Source: Actinokineospora enzanensis DSM 44649
GTDB taxonomy: Bacteria > Actinomycetota > Actinomycetes > Mycobacteriales > Pseudonocardiaceae
DNA: 64,000 bases
NCBI RefSeq assembly: GCF_000374445.1
Contig: NZ_KB894431.1
Span: forward strand, 50,490 to 114,489
Reading direction: 5' to 3'
Below the pieces are notes generated by a model. That model was not told the origin of the DNA. It saw only the letters and a program-made list of their open reading frames with translations, and searched no databases. A program made the translations under genes and the position numbers. Numbering within the stretch: the stretch's first letter is position 1; each line of letters opens with the position of its first letter. Shown piece by piece: positions 16,707-25,486 of the stretch.

Positions 16707-17813
16707 GTGATGACCGAGCGGCACTGGACGTCCCGGCTGCCGCAGGCGGTGGGGGACTCGCTGCTGCCCGCGCTCCTCCTGCTGAACGTCCTGACCATGT
16801 GGACACCCGCGGAGTTGCCGGTGGCCGTCGCGCTCACCACCGCTCTCGCGCTGCCGCTGGTGTGGCGGCGCCGGGCCCCGCTCACGGTGTTCGGCGCGGT
16901 GGTGGCCGCGGCCGTCGTGCAGTGGCTGGTGGACGTCCAGCTGCCCGCGGACATCGCCCTGCTGGTGGCGCTCTACACGGTGGCCGCGAACTCGGGCAGG
17001 CGCGTCACGGTCGTCGCGGTCGTCATCGTGGAGATCGGGGCCGTCCTCGCCTGCCTGCGCTGGGCGACGGATGGCGCGTTCCTGACCCCGCTCGCCGCGG
17101 TCACCGCGATGGTCGTCGCCGCGGCCGTCCTCGGGGTGAACGACCGGACCACCCGTGCCTACCTGGAAGCCGTGCGTGAACGGGCCGTCGCCGAGGAGAG
17201 AGCCCGGATCACCAGGGAGATGCACGACATCGTCACCCACAACCTGTCCGTCATGGTCGCGCTCACCGACGCCGCCGTCTACGCGCAGCACCGGGCGCCG
17301 GACAAGGCCACCACCGCGATGCTCCAGGTCGCCGAGACGGGCAGACAGGCACTGGCCGACATGCGGCGCTCACTCGGTGTGCTGCGCACCGACGAACCGG
17401 ACGCGGCGCGCCACCCGTTGCCCGGCATCGCGCAACTGGCGGCCCTCGCGGGTCAGATGTGCGCTGCCGGGCTCCCGACCGACCTCGACATCGACGGCGG
17501 CCACACGCACATACCCGCGACCGCGCAACTGACCGTCTACCGCCTGGTGCAGGAAGCCTTGACCAACACCCTCAAGCACACACCCACCGGCACCCACGCG
17601 AAGGTCCGGATCGAGTGCGCGGCCGAGACCGTCACGGTCGAGGTCACGGACACCGGCCCGCCGACCGCCCTCGTCACCCACTCCGGGCACGGCATCACCG
17701 GCATGCGTGAACGTTCGGCGGACTACGGGGGGACGGTGCTGGCCGGACCGCTTCCCGGCGGCGGCTGGGGAGTCCACACCCGCCTCCTCTTCGGCGCGGG
17801 CCCGTCCACATGA
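16707..17813 (+). CDS. NarL-family sensor histidine kinase
   Basis: About 368 aa. The N-terminal half has about five membrane segments and no recognisable extracellular sensor domain. A HisKA_3 dimerisation domain follows, with the phospho-acceptor motif REMHDIVTHNLSVMVALTDAA. The HATPase domain has VYRLVQEALTNTLKHTP (N box) and VEVTDTGPP plus GHGITGMRERSADYGG (G boxes). It overlaps the response-regulator ATG by four bases. GTG 16707 or the adjacent ATG 16710 starts the protein; the -10 at 16695 supports a leaderless GTG. The signal is unknown. Intramembrane-sensing kinases of this type often respond to cell-envelope stress. Confidence 0.9.
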   Translation: MMTERHWTSRLPQAVGDSLLPALLLLNVLTMWTPAELPVAVALTTALALPLVWRRRAPLTVFGAVVAAAVVQWLVDVQLPADIALLVALYTVAANSGRRVTVVAVVIVEIGAVLACLRWATDGAFLTPLAAVTAMVVAAAVLGVNDRTTRAYLEAVRERAVAEERARITREMHDIVTHNLSVMVALTDAAVYAQHRAPDKATTAMLQVAETGRQALADMRRSLGVLRTDEPDAARHPLPGIAQLAALAGQMCAAGLPTDLDIDGGHTHIPATAQLTVYRLVQEALTNTLKHTPTGTHAKVRIECAAETVTVEVTDTGPPTALVTHSGHGITGMRERSADYGGTVLAGPLPGGGWGVHTRLLFGAGPST

Positions 17814-18472
17814 CGATCCGCGTCCTGATCGCCGACGACGAGGCACTGCTGCGGATGGCGTTCGGTATGGTCCTGGCGGCCCAGCCGGACCTGACCCCGG
17901 TCGGCGAGGCCGAGGACGGCGCCGCCGCCGTCCGCCTGGCCGCCGACCTGCGCCCCGACGTCGTCCTGATGGACGTCCGCATGCCCGGAACCGACGGGAT
18001 CGAGGCGACCCGGCAGATCGTCCGGACCTGCCCGCAGACCAGGGTCCTGATCGTCACCACCTTCGACCTGGACGAGTACGCCTTCGCCGGGCTCAAGGCC
18101 GGGGCCTCGGGCTTCCTGCTGAAGAACGCCAGACCCGAGGAACTGCTCACCGCGATCCGCACCGTGGCCGAGGGCAACGCGGTGGTCTCCCCGCGCATCA
18201 CCCGCCGCCTGCTGGAGAAGTTCCGCCCACACATCCCCGACGCCGCCGCCCGCGCTCGCGACGAGCGGCTGAGCAGGCTCAGCGCCCGTGAGCGCGAGGT
18301 GCTCGTCCAGGTGGGCTCCGGCCTGTCCAACGCCGAGATCGCCGCAGGCCTGGGCCTCGCGGAGGCGACCGTGAAGTCCCACCTGGGCCGAATCCTGCAC
18401 AAACTCGAACTCCGCGACCGGATCCAGGCCGTGATCTTCGCCTACGAAAGCCGCCTCATCCAACCGGCGTGA
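17810..18472 (+). CDS. NarL/FixJ-type response regulator
   Basis: 220 aa. The receiver domain has RVLIADDEALLRMAFG (acidic pocket), DVVLMDVRMPGTDG (phospho-acceptor Asp54) and LIVTTFDLDEYAFAGLKAGASGFLLKNA (Thr and Lys switch residues). The C-terminal LuxR/GerE helix-turn-helix is RLSAREREVLVQVGSGLSNAEIAAGLGLAEATVKSHLGRIL. ATGA overlap with the kinase shows translational coupling. Phosphorylation by the partner kinase should drive dimer binding to promoters. The targets are not evident; the adjacent divergent hydrolase gene is a candidate. Confidence 0.93.
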   Translation: MTIRVLIADDEALLRMAFGMVLAAQPDLTPVGEAEDGAAAVRLAADLRPDVVLMDVRMPGTDGIEATRQIVRTCPQTRVLIVTTFDLDEYAFAGLKAGASGFLLKNARPEELLTAIRTVAEGNAVVSPRITRRLLEKFRPHIPDAAARARDERLSRLSAREREVLVQVGSGLSNAEIAAGLGLAEATVKSHLGRILHKLELRDRIQAVIFAYESRLIQPA

Positions 18473-18539
18473 GGTCCGTGGGCTCGCACGGTCACCGTTG
18501 TGCGGTAAGGAAAGAAGCACGTGCGGTGGGCATTCTTTC

Positions 18540-19445
18540 TCAGGTGCGCGGGGAGTTCCTGAGTTCTTCGACATCCGGCAGGTGGGACAACCACGTGGTG
18601 AACCGGTCGACCCAGTGCTCGATCGCGTCGGCGGCGAAGTGTGTCCGTTCCCAGGCTCCGTACAGGGTCAGCCGGACCTGCGCGCCGTCGACCGTCAGTC
18701 TGGCCGCGTGCATGCCCGCGGTCGGCGCGTCGGTCAGTACCGCCGCGCCGCGGCCGGACGCGGCGTGGGCCTGGGCCAGCACTGTCGAGCGCAGCACGAT
18801 GGGGTCGGTGACCTGGGCGTCACTGCGGGCGACGGCCTCGTCGAAGGCGGTGCGGGCCGAGAAACCCCGGTCCATCAGGATCAGCGGGTGGTGGTGGACC
18901 AGTTCCCGGACCTCCACGGAGTCCCGTCCGTCGAGCGCGTGGCCGCGGACCACCTGCACCGTGAGCCCGATGTCGCACAGCCTTTTCGAGACCAGGCCGC
19001 TCGGTGGCGCGACCGTGGCGACGGCCAGGTCGGCGGACTCGGCGCGCAGCGTGTCGTAGACCTCCGCCGGGCGGCACTCGATGGTGTCGACCAGCGGGAG
19101 GCTCGCCCCGTGTTGTGCGGTGAAGGGGCCGATCGCCCTGGTGGGGCTCGGTGTCTGGGTGACTATGACCAGCCTCAGCTGTTGGATGTCCGTCGGGTTG
19201 ACCGCCTTGCGGGCGTCGGCCTCGCGCCGGACGAGGTCCTCGGCCAGGGGGAGGAATCTCCGGCCCGCGTGTGTCAGGCTCACCGCGCCTTTCCCGCGTT
19301 CGAACAGCGGCGTGCCCAGCTCCCGTTCGAGCGCGGCGATCTGGCGCGATACGGCCGGTTGGGATATCCGGGCCTGGGCGGCGCCGCGTGTCACGGAACC
19401 TTCCTCGACGATGGCCAGAAAGTACTTCACCACGCGTAGTTCCAT
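18540..19445 (-). CDS. LysR-type transcriptional regulator
   Basis: 301 aa. The N-terminal winged HTH is canonical (MELRVVKYFLAIVEEGSVTR, AAQARISQPAVSRQIAALERELG, LFERGKGAVSLTHAGRRFLP). An effector-binding domain with the usual two-lobed pattern follows. ATG 19445 is the family-typical start; an in-frame ATG at 19454 lies inside a candidate operator. It is divergent from the amidohydrolase/ABC importer operon, the standard arrangement for an LTTR controlling an adjacent catabolic operon and itself. The effector is unknown, presumably the imported or hydrolysed compound (inference). Confidence 0.92.
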   Translation of the reverse strand: MELRVVKYFLAIVEEGSVTRGAAQARISQPAVSRQIAALERELGTPLFERGKGAVSLTHAGRRFLPLAEDLVRREADARKAVNPTDIQQLRLVIVTQTPSPTRAIGPFTAQHGASLPLVDTIECRPAEVYDTLRAESADLAVATVAPPSGLVSKRLCDIGLTVQVVRGHALDGRDSVEVRELVHHHPLILMDRGFSARTAFDEAVARSDAQVTDPIVLRSTVLAQAHAASGRGAAVLTDAPTAGMHAARLTVDGAQVRLTLYGAWERTHFAADAIEHWVDRFTTWLSHLPDVEELRNSPRT

Positions 19446-19451
19446 GGAGAT

Positions 19452-19488
19452 CATGCCTCGCAGGCATGGGTCCGGTGCATAACGAGCA
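19452..19488. promoter_or_regulatory. Two T-N11-A LysR boxes
   Basis: CATGCC-TCGCA-GGCATG (19452-19468) is a perfect 6-bp inverted repeat containing a T-N11-A box at 19454-19466. A second T-N11-A (TGC-N7-GCA) lies at 19476-19488, 22 bp further on, about two helical turns. This is the classic recognition/activation-site layout for LTTRs. The first overlaps the regulator start region, fitting autorepression. Confidence 0.55.
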
Positions 19489-19574
19489 TTGTGTGGCATG
19501 GCCCAACTCGTCGCAAGATGGGCGCCTGCTGAACCGCCAGGTGCAGTTCCGGCCCTTTTTCCCGAAAGACGACC

Positions 19575-21218
19575 ATGCGCATAGACACTGTTCTGGAGAA
19601 CGCCAGGGTCCGCACCGTCGACCCGGACCGTCCGCACGCCGAGCGGGTCGGGATCCACCACGGCCGGGTCGTCGGCCTGGACGGCGAGCTCGACGGTGTC
19701 CAGGCGAACGAGCGGATCGACCTGGGCGGGAAGTGCGTCGTACCCGGGTTCAACGACGCGCATTTCCACTTCTCCTCGGTGGGCCTGGAGATGGTCCAGC
19801 TCGACGTGACCCCGGCCGCGGCACCGACCCTGGACGACCTCTACCGGGTGGTGAGGGAGTTCGCCGCCCGGCAGCCCGCCGGGGCCTGGGTCCTCGCGCG
19901 CGGCTACGACCAGAACAAGCTCGGGGGCCACCACCCCCGACTGCGGGTCCTCGACGCGATCGCGGGCGGCCGTCCCGTGTACCTGCTGCACGCCTCCCAC
20001 CACATGGCGGTGGTCAACACCGAGGCGCTGCGCCGGGCCGGTCACCCGGACCCGGCCGCGCTCACGCCGCCGTCCGGGGGCAGGCTCGGCAGGGACGCCG
20101 CCGGGGACTTCGACGGCCTGCTGCTGGAGCAGGCGATGGACCTGGTCACGCACGTGCTGCGCCCGGTCGCCCAGGACGACCTCGTCGACGGCCTCGCCGC
20201 GGCCTCCGCGTGGTGCCTGCGGCACGGCATCACCAGCGTGAGCGAACCCGGCGTGGCGGGCACCGCCATCGGCAACTCCCCGGCGGACGTCCGCGCGTAC
20301 CAGACCGCCCGCGAGCGCGGTCTCCTGCACACCCGGCTGACCCTCATGCCGTACATCGACGCGTTGCACGGGATCGGTGATATCGGGACAGGTGAGGGAT
20401 GGGGGATCGACCTGGGCATCCGCAGCGGTTTCGGCGACGAGTGGCTGCGGCTGGGGCCGGTGAAGATCATGAGCGACGGCTCCATGATCGGGCGCACCGG
20501 CGCCATGTGTCACGACTACCACGACAGTCCGGGCAACGCGGGCTTCCTCCGCTGGGGCGACCAGGAGCTGCGGGATCTGCTGGTCACGGCCCACGTGAAC
20601 GGGTGGCAGATCGCCACCCACGTCGTCGGCGACCGCGCGCTGGACCTGGTGCTGGACGCGTACGAGGAAGGCCAGCGGCACCTGCCTCGACCGGACGCGC
20701 GGCACCGGCTGGAACACGTGGCGGTCTCGTCCGAAGCGCAGGTGCGCCGGATCGTCGCGAGTGGACATATCCCGGTTCCGCAGGGGCGTTTCCTCTCCGA
20801 GATCGGCGACGGAATCCGCTCCGCTCTCGGCCCGGAACGCGCGGAACAGGCCTACCGCATGCGCAGTTTCGTCGACGCCGGTGTCGAGCTACCCGGTTCC
20901 ACCGACGCGCCGGTGGTTCCCGGAGAGCCGCTGCTGTCCCTGCACGACATGGTGAACAGGCGCACCGCGAGCGGTGTCCCCATCGGACCGGCGGAAGCCC
21001 TGACCCCGGCCCAGGCACTCCGGGCCTACACCTTCGGTTCCGCCTACGCGGTGCACGAGGAGCACCGGAAAGGCACGTTGGTGCCGGGCAGGCTCGCCGA
21101 CCTCGTCGTGCTCGACGACGACCCGCTCGCGGTTTCCCCGGACAGCATCAAGGAGATCGGCGTGCTGGCGACCATGGTCGGCGGGCGCTTCCGTTACGAA
21201 GCAAAGGAAAGTCGATGA
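19575..21218 (+). CDS. YtcJ-type amidohydrolase (amidohydrolase 3 family)
   Basis: 547 aa. N-terminal composite beta-sandwich (DTVLENARVRTVDPDRPHAE) and a TIM barrel with metal motif PGFNDAHFHFSS (near residue 60). Further motifs are DGSMIGRTGAMC, IATHVVGDRALDLVLDAYE (metal histidine), RLEHVAV and GSTDAPVVP (catalytic Asp). The C-terminal end is GTLVPGRLADLVVLDDDPL. The family hydrolyses amides, N-acyl compounds or related C-N bonds; substrates of most YtcJ proteins are unknown. There is no signal peptide, so it is cytoplasmic. It is first in a five-gene LysR-controlled operon and overlaps the second amidohydrolase by four bases. Confidence 0.88.
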   Translation: MRIDTVLENARVRTVDPDRPHAERVGIHHGRVVGLDGELDGVQANERIDLGGKCVVPGFNDAHFHFSSVGLEMVQLDVTPAAAPTLDDLYRVVREFAARQPAGAWVLARGYDQNKLGGHHPRLRVLDAIAGGRPVYLLHASHHMAVVNTEALRRAGHPDPAALTPPSGGRLGRDAAGDFDGLLLEQAMDLVTHVLRPVAQDDLVDGLAAASAWCLRHGITSVSEPGVAGTAIGNSPADVRAYQTARERGLLHTRLTLMPYIDALHGIGDIGTGEGWGIDLGIRSGFGDEWLRLGPVKIMSDGSMIGRTGAMCHDYHDSPGNAGFLRWGDQELRDLLVTAHVNGWQIATHVVGDRALDLVLDAYEEGQRHLPRPDARHRLEHVAVSSEAQVRRIVASGHIPVPQGRFLSEIGDGIRSALGPERAEQAYRMRSFVDAGVELPGSTDAPVVPGEPLLSLHDMVNRRTASGVPIGPAEALTPAQALRAYTFGSAYAVHEEHRKGTLVPGRLADLVVLDDDPLAVSPDSIKEIGVLATMVGGRFRYEAKESR

Positions 21219-22855
21219 CCACATCCTTGCCCGATCGGTACATCGTGACGGGAACCCTGTACACGCTCGACGAGCAGCGACCGACCGCTCAGGCGATGGC
21301 CGTGGCGGACGGCACGATCACCGCGATCGGAACCCTGGCCGATGTGCTGTCCGCGACCCCGGGCGCGGAGCTGGTCGAGCACCGGGACGGCGTCGTGCTC
21401 CCCGGCCTGGTCGACGCCCACAACCACCACTCGCTCGCCGGTGAGGAAGACCTGTTCCGCCTCTCGTTCGCGCCGACCGCGAGCATCGAGGAGATCGTCG
21501 AGGACGTGCGCGCCTACGCGGCGCAGCTGCCCGCGGGGGAGTGGGTGGTCGGTGGCGCCTGGGGATCGGGCCTCGCCGACGAGCTCGCGACCGGCGGTCC
21601 GCTGCGGCTGCTCGACGCGGCGACCGGTGATCGTCCGGTGCTTCTCGTGGACGACTCGCGCCACAACACCTGGGCCAACTCGGCGGCCATGGACCTGGCC
21701 GGACTCTTCGACGCGCAGGTCGACCCGCGGGGCGGGCGGTTCATCCGGGACGCGGACGGGAAGCTGACGGGGTTGTTGCTGGAGCGAGCGGGCGCCCCGA
21801 TCGAGCGCGCCAGGATCGCGGGCGGGCTGCCGGACGACGAGTACTTCGCGCGCTGTAGCGAGCGGGGGATCGAACTGCTGGCCCAGCACGGTGTCACCGC
21901 GTTCCAGGATGCCGCGTCCACCCTGGAGATGCTGCGCGGACTGCGGAAGCTGGACGACGAAGGGCGGCTGCACGCCTGGGTGGTCTCCAGCATGCTCGTC
22001 AACGACACCATCCGCGGCACCGAGCCCTTCGGCGAGCCGCTTCTGGAGCAGGCACCGCCGTTCGCCTCGGACCATCACCGTCCCACCTGGACGAAGATCT
22101 TCCTAGACGGGGTCCCGCCGACGCGCACGGCCGCGTTCCTGGAGTCGTACGTCGGCAGCCACGAGCACTTCGGCTCCGTACTGCTGCCACCGGAACAGCT
22201 CGAAGGCTGGCTGCGCACCGCCGAGCGGCACGGCGTCGGCGTCAAGATCCACTGCGCGGGCGACGCCGCGGTGCGTGCGGTCCTCGATGCCGTCGAACGG
22301 GTGCGTGGCGAGGGTTCGCGGGTGCCCGTCCAGATCGCGCACGGCCAGTTCATCACCACGCCGGACCGCCCCCGCCTCGCCGCGCTCGACGTCATCGCGG
22401 AGATCTCCCCGTACATCTGGTTCCCCGGCGTCATCCCCCAGGCGCTGGAGTCGGTGCTGCCCGCCGAGGTGTTCGCCGGGTTGCAGCCCAACCGCGAGCT
22501 GCTGGACCTGGGGACGCACCTGGCCGTCGGCAGCGACTGGCCGGTGTCCGAGTCGCCGAACCCCTGGCACGCCGTGCACGGCCTGGTCACCAGGCAGGAC
22601 CCCACCGGCCGGTTCCCGGGCACCCTGGGCGCGAACCACGCGATCACCCGCGAGGAGGCGATCGCCGCGGTCAGCGGTCGCGCCGCCGACGCGATGGGGC
22701 TCGGGGAGGTCACCGGCAGGCTGCGTGTCGGGCAGTCGGCCGACTTCGTCTTCCTGGACCGCGACCCCTTCACGGTGGACGCGACCGAACTCGCGTCGAC
22801 GCGGGTCCTTGCCACCCACTTCGCGGGGACCCGGGTCTACGAAGCCGCCCCCTGA
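21215..22855 (+). CDS. YtcJ-type amidohydrolase (second)
   Basis: 546 aa, the same family and length as its upstream neighbour but clearly diverged. Metal motif LPGLVDAHNHHSLAG (HNHH rather than HFHF), later KIFLDGVPPTRTAAFLE, VKIHCAGDAAVRAVLDAVE, QIAHGQF, GSDWPVSESPNPW, and C-terminal GRLRVGQSADFVFLDRDPF. The ATG overlaps the preceding stop. Two paralogous amidohydrolases in one operon suggest two related C-N hydrolyses on one imported compound, or isomeric substrates; this is inference. Cytoplasmic. Followed by a purine-poor tandem repeat before the ABC genes. Confidence 0.88.
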   Translation: MTTSLPDRYIVTGTLYTLDEQRPTAQAMAVADGTITAIGTLADVLSATPGAELVEHRDGVVLPGLVDAHNHHSLAGEEDLFRLSFAPTASIEEIVEDVRAYAAQLPAGEWVVGGAWGSGLADELATGGPLRLLDAATGDRPVLLVDDSRHNTWANSAAMDLAGLFDAQVDPRGGRFIRDADGKLTGLLLERAGAPIERARIAGGLPDDEYFARCSERGIELLAQHGVTAFQDAASTLEMLRGLRKLDDEGRLHAWVVSSMLVNDTIRGTEPFGEPLLEQAPPFASDHHRPTWTKIFLDGVPPTRTAAFLESYVGSHEHFGSVLLPPEQLEGWLRTAERHGVGVKIHCAGDAAVRAVLDAVERVRGEGSRVPVQIAHGQFITTPDRPRLAALDVIAEISPYIWFPGVIPQALESVLPAEVFAGLQPNRELLDLGTHLAVGSDWPVSESPNPWHAVHGLVTRQDPTGRFPGTLGANHAITREEAIAAVSGRAADAMGLGEVTGRLRVGQSADFVFLDRDPFTVDATELASTRVLATHFAGTRVYEAAP

Positions 22856-22856
22856 T

Positions 22857-22937
22857 CCCGCCCTCCCATCCCGCATCACATCACCCGCCCTCCCGCCCCA
22901 CGTCACCTCACCCGCCCTCCCACCCCGCATCACCCAC
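22857..22937 (+). repeat. Three 27-bp tandem repeats, nearly purine-free
   Basis: Units at 22857-22883, 22884-22910 and 22911-22937 each begin CCCGCCCTCCC and continue with a CCCC/CATCAC-like segment. They fill most of the gap between the second amidohydrolase stop and the lipoprotein gene. The plus strand is almost all pyrimidine with scattered A/G. Not a hairpin. Confidence 0.8.
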
Positions 22938-22965
22938 CCCACCCCGGCAACAGTTCGGAGAGACA

Positions 22966-23973
22966 ATGAGAGCGCGCCTTCCCCTCGGGGCACTCCTCGC
23001 CATCCCCGCCGTCGCGGCCCTGACCTTGAGCGCCTGCACGGTGTCCACCGGCAGCGAGAGCGGTGCGCCTGCCGCGAGCGCGCCCGCGCACCCGGTCAAG
23101 AAGATCGTTTTCGACTTCCCGTACACGGCTCTCCCCATCTACACGACCATGTCGAGGTACACGAAGGAGGAAGCCGCGGCCCGGGGGATCGAGATCGAGT
23201 TCACCAACGACAACATGGACCTGAACCGGCAGATCTCCAACCTGACCACCTACGCCACCCGCAAGGACGTGGACGCGGTCATCTCCTTCGCGATGGACCC
23301 GAACGCCGTCGGGTCCATCGTGCGTCAGTACCGGGACAACGGGAAGTACTTCATCAGCTACGGCGGCGACATCCCCGGGCAGGACGCCTCGATCCAGTTC
23401 AGCTTCACCAAGGCAGGCGACATGCTCGCCGAGTCGGCGGGCGGGTGGATCAGCCGGACCTTGCACGGCAAGGCCAAGGTCCTCGTGCTCAAGGACGAAT
23501 CGAACCAGATCGGCAAGGAGCGCACGCAGGGCATCGTCGACGGTCTGAAGAAGTACGCGCCGGAGGCCACGATCGTCGACCAGCAGCAGGCGATCACCCC
23601 GGAGCAAGGGCTGTCCATGACCAGCACGGTGCTGGCCAAGCACCCCGACATCGACGTCGTGCTCGCCGCGGTCGGCGACGCCGCGCAGGGTGCCTACCAG
23701 GGGCTGGTCGCGGCGGGCAGGCCCGACGACGACCCCGACACCTACGTCGGGGGGCTGGACGGCAACACGCCGCTGCTGCAGTCCATGAAGGACGGGAAGA
23801 TGGTTCGCGGGCTGGTCTCGGTCAAGCCGCGGGAGATGGCGAAGGCCGTGGTGGACGTGCCCGTCGGGCTCGGCGAGGGCAACGCCTCGGTCAAGGACTA
23901 CAACGCCCCGGTGTACCTGATCACCAAGGAATCCCCCGACCTGGACGAGTGGATCAAGGCAGGCTCGGAGTAG
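22966..23973 (+). CDS. Ribose-type ABC substrate-binding lipoprotein
   Basis: 335 aa. The lipoprotein signal peptide has lipobox LSAC (cysteine near residue 23). A periplasmic-binding-protein type 1 fold follows: IVFDFPYTALPIYTTMSRY, NDNMDLNRQISNLTTYATRKDVDAVI, GDAAQGAYQGLVAAGRPDDD and TYVGGLDGNTPLLQSMKDG. GGAGAG sits six bases before the ATG. It should be anchored outside the membrane and deliver ligand to the importer encoded next. CUT2/RbsB-like proteins bind sugars, purines or autoinducer-like small molecules. With two amidohydrolases upstream, an amide-containing or N-acylated ligand is the reasonable guess. Confidence 0.9.
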   Translation: MRARLPLGALLAIPAVAALTLSACTVSTGSESGAPAASAPAHPVKKIVFDFPYTALPIYTTMSRYTKEEAAARGIEIEFTNDNMDLNRQISNLTTYATRKDVDAVISFAMDPNAVGSIVRQYRDNGKYFISYGGDIPGQDASIQFSFTKAGDMLAESAGGWISRTLHGKAKVLVLKDESNQIGKERTQGIVDGLKKYAPEATIVDQQQAITPEQGLSMTSTVLAKHPDIDVVLAAVGDAAQGAYQGLVAAGRPDDDPDTYVGGLDGNTPLLQSMKDGKMVRGLVSVKPREMAKAVVDVPVGLGEGNASVKDYNAPVYLITKESPDLDEWIKAGSE

Positions 23974-23977
23974 GACC

Positions 23978-25486
23978 ATGACCGTCACGCTCAGCGGGAT
24001 CTCGAAGCGCTACGGGGCCACCCTGGCACTGGACAAAGTGGACCTGACGATCCACTCCGGACAGGTCCACGCCCTGCTCGGCCACAACGGCGCGGGCAAG
24101 TCCACACTCATCAAGTGTCTCGGCGGGGGAACCCAGCCGAGCGGCGGCCGGATCGACCTCGACGGCACCACGGTGCCGTCGCTGACCCCGGCCGACGCGA
24201 TCCGCCACGGTGTCGCGGTGATCTACCAGCATCTGAGCCTGATCGGCACGCTCTCCGTCGCGGAGAACGTCTTCCTCGGCAACGAGCTGACGCGCCGGGG
24301 TCTCGTGCGCCGCGCCGAACAGCGCCGCCGGACCGAGGAGGCGCTGGCGCGCGTCGGTTTCGACGTCGACCCGGACACCCGCGTGGACGAGCTGCCGATC
24401 GGCCGGCGCCAACAGGTGGAGATCGCCAAGGCCCTGCTGCGGGACGCTCGGCTGCTCATCCTCGACGAGCCGACGGCGTCGCTGTCGCCGGAGGAGTCGC
24501 GCAGGCTCGCCGCGCTGGTGCCGCGGCTGCGCGACCAGGGAATCGCGATCCTCTACGTGACGCACCTGCTCGGCGAGGTCATGCGGCTGGCCGACCGCGC
24601 CACGGTGCTGCGCGACGGCCGCGTCGCCTGGGCCTCCGGCGAGCGCGGGTTCACCAAGGACGACCTGGTCACCGCGATCTCCGGCGCGCCGATGACGCGG
24701 ACCACCTCGGCACCGCGGGCGGCGGGCCAGGACACCGTGCCGCGGCTGCGCGTCGACCGCCTGGACGTCGGCGGACCCGAGCCCCAGTCGCTGCGGGTGT
24801 CGCCGGGGGAGATCGTCTGCCTCTACGGTCTGGTGGGCTCCGGTCGCACCCGGCTGCTGGAGCACGTGGCGGGCGCCCGACGCCCGGTCTCCGGTCGGGT
24901 GGAGGTCGACGGCGCGGCGGTCGAGGTCTCGTCGCCGCGGGCGGCGTTGCGCGGCGGTATCGCCTTCGTCCCCGCCGACCGGGCCAGGCAGGGCCTGTTC
25001 GGGACCCTGCCCGCGGGGGAGAACGTGCTGATCCGGGCGATGTCGGCGCTGCGCCGCGGACCGATGCGCTCCTTCGCCCGCGAGCGCGAGGTCTTCGCCG
25101 AGATCGGCGCGCGGATGAGCCTGCGGCCACTGGACCGCGGCCTGCCCACCGACCGCTTCTCCGGGGGCAACCAGCAGAAGCTGCTGATCGCCCGCTGGGC
25201 CAACGGCGCCGCGCCCGCCCGGGTCCTGCTGCTGGACGACCCGACGCAGGGGGTCGACGTCGGCGCCCGGACGGAGATCTACGGCGTGCTCAGGGTCCTG
25301 GCGGAGGACACCGGACTGGCGGTGCTCTTCGCCACGAACGAACCGGAGGAGGCGCTCGCCCTCGCCCACCGCGTGGTCGTCATGCGCGGCGGCCGCCTGC
25401 TCGGCTCGCACCACGCCGCGGACCTCGACGAGGAGACGCTGTTGAACCTGATCCACCAAGACCCACGGAAGGCGGCGGCCCGATGA
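23978..25486 (+). CDS. Ribose-type ABC importer ATPase with two nucleotide-binding domains
   Basis: 502 aa, the RbsA/MglA architecture. NBD1 has Walker A GHNGAGKSTL, signature LPIGRRQQVEIAKALL and Walker B LLILDEPTAS. NBD2 has the family-typical degenerate Walker A GLVGSGRTRL, signature FSGGNQQKLLIARW and Walker B RVLLLDDPTQGVDVG. It starts four bases after the lipoprotein stop and overlaps the permease ATG. It energises import of the ligand bound by the lipoprotein. Confidence 0.93.
   Translation: MTVTLSGISKRYGATLALDKVDLTIHSGQVHALLGHNGAGKSTLIKCLGGGTQPSGGRIDLDGTTVPSLTPADAIRHGVAVIYQHLSLIGTLSVAENVFLGNELTRRGLVRRAEQRRRTEEALARVGFDVDPDTRVDELPIGRRQQVEIAKALLRDARLLILDEPTASLSPEESRRLAALVPRLRDQGIAILYVTHLLGEVMRLADRATVLRDGRVAWASGERGFTKDDLVTAISGAPMTRTTSAPRAAGQDTVPRLRVDRLDVGGPEPQSLRVSPGEIVCLYGLVGSGRTRLLEHVAGARRPVSGRVEVDGAAVEVSSPRAALRGGIAFVPADRARQGLFGTLPAGENVLIRAMSALRRGPMRSFAREREVFAEIGARMSLRPLDRGLPTDRFSGGNQQKLLIARWANGAAPARVLLLDDPTQGVDVGARTEIYGVLRVLAEDTGLAVLFATNEPEEALALAHRVVVMRGGRLLGSHHAADLDEETLLNLIHQDPRKAAAR

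Noticed and set aside
18540..20768. 742-codon frame that would extend the LysR protein N-terminally
   Set aside because: The extension is antisense to the amidohydrolase; MELRVVKYF at 19445 is the canonical LysR start.
22857..22937. Tandem repeats considered as a CRISPR array
   Set aside because: Units are contiguous with no spacers and there are no cas genes.
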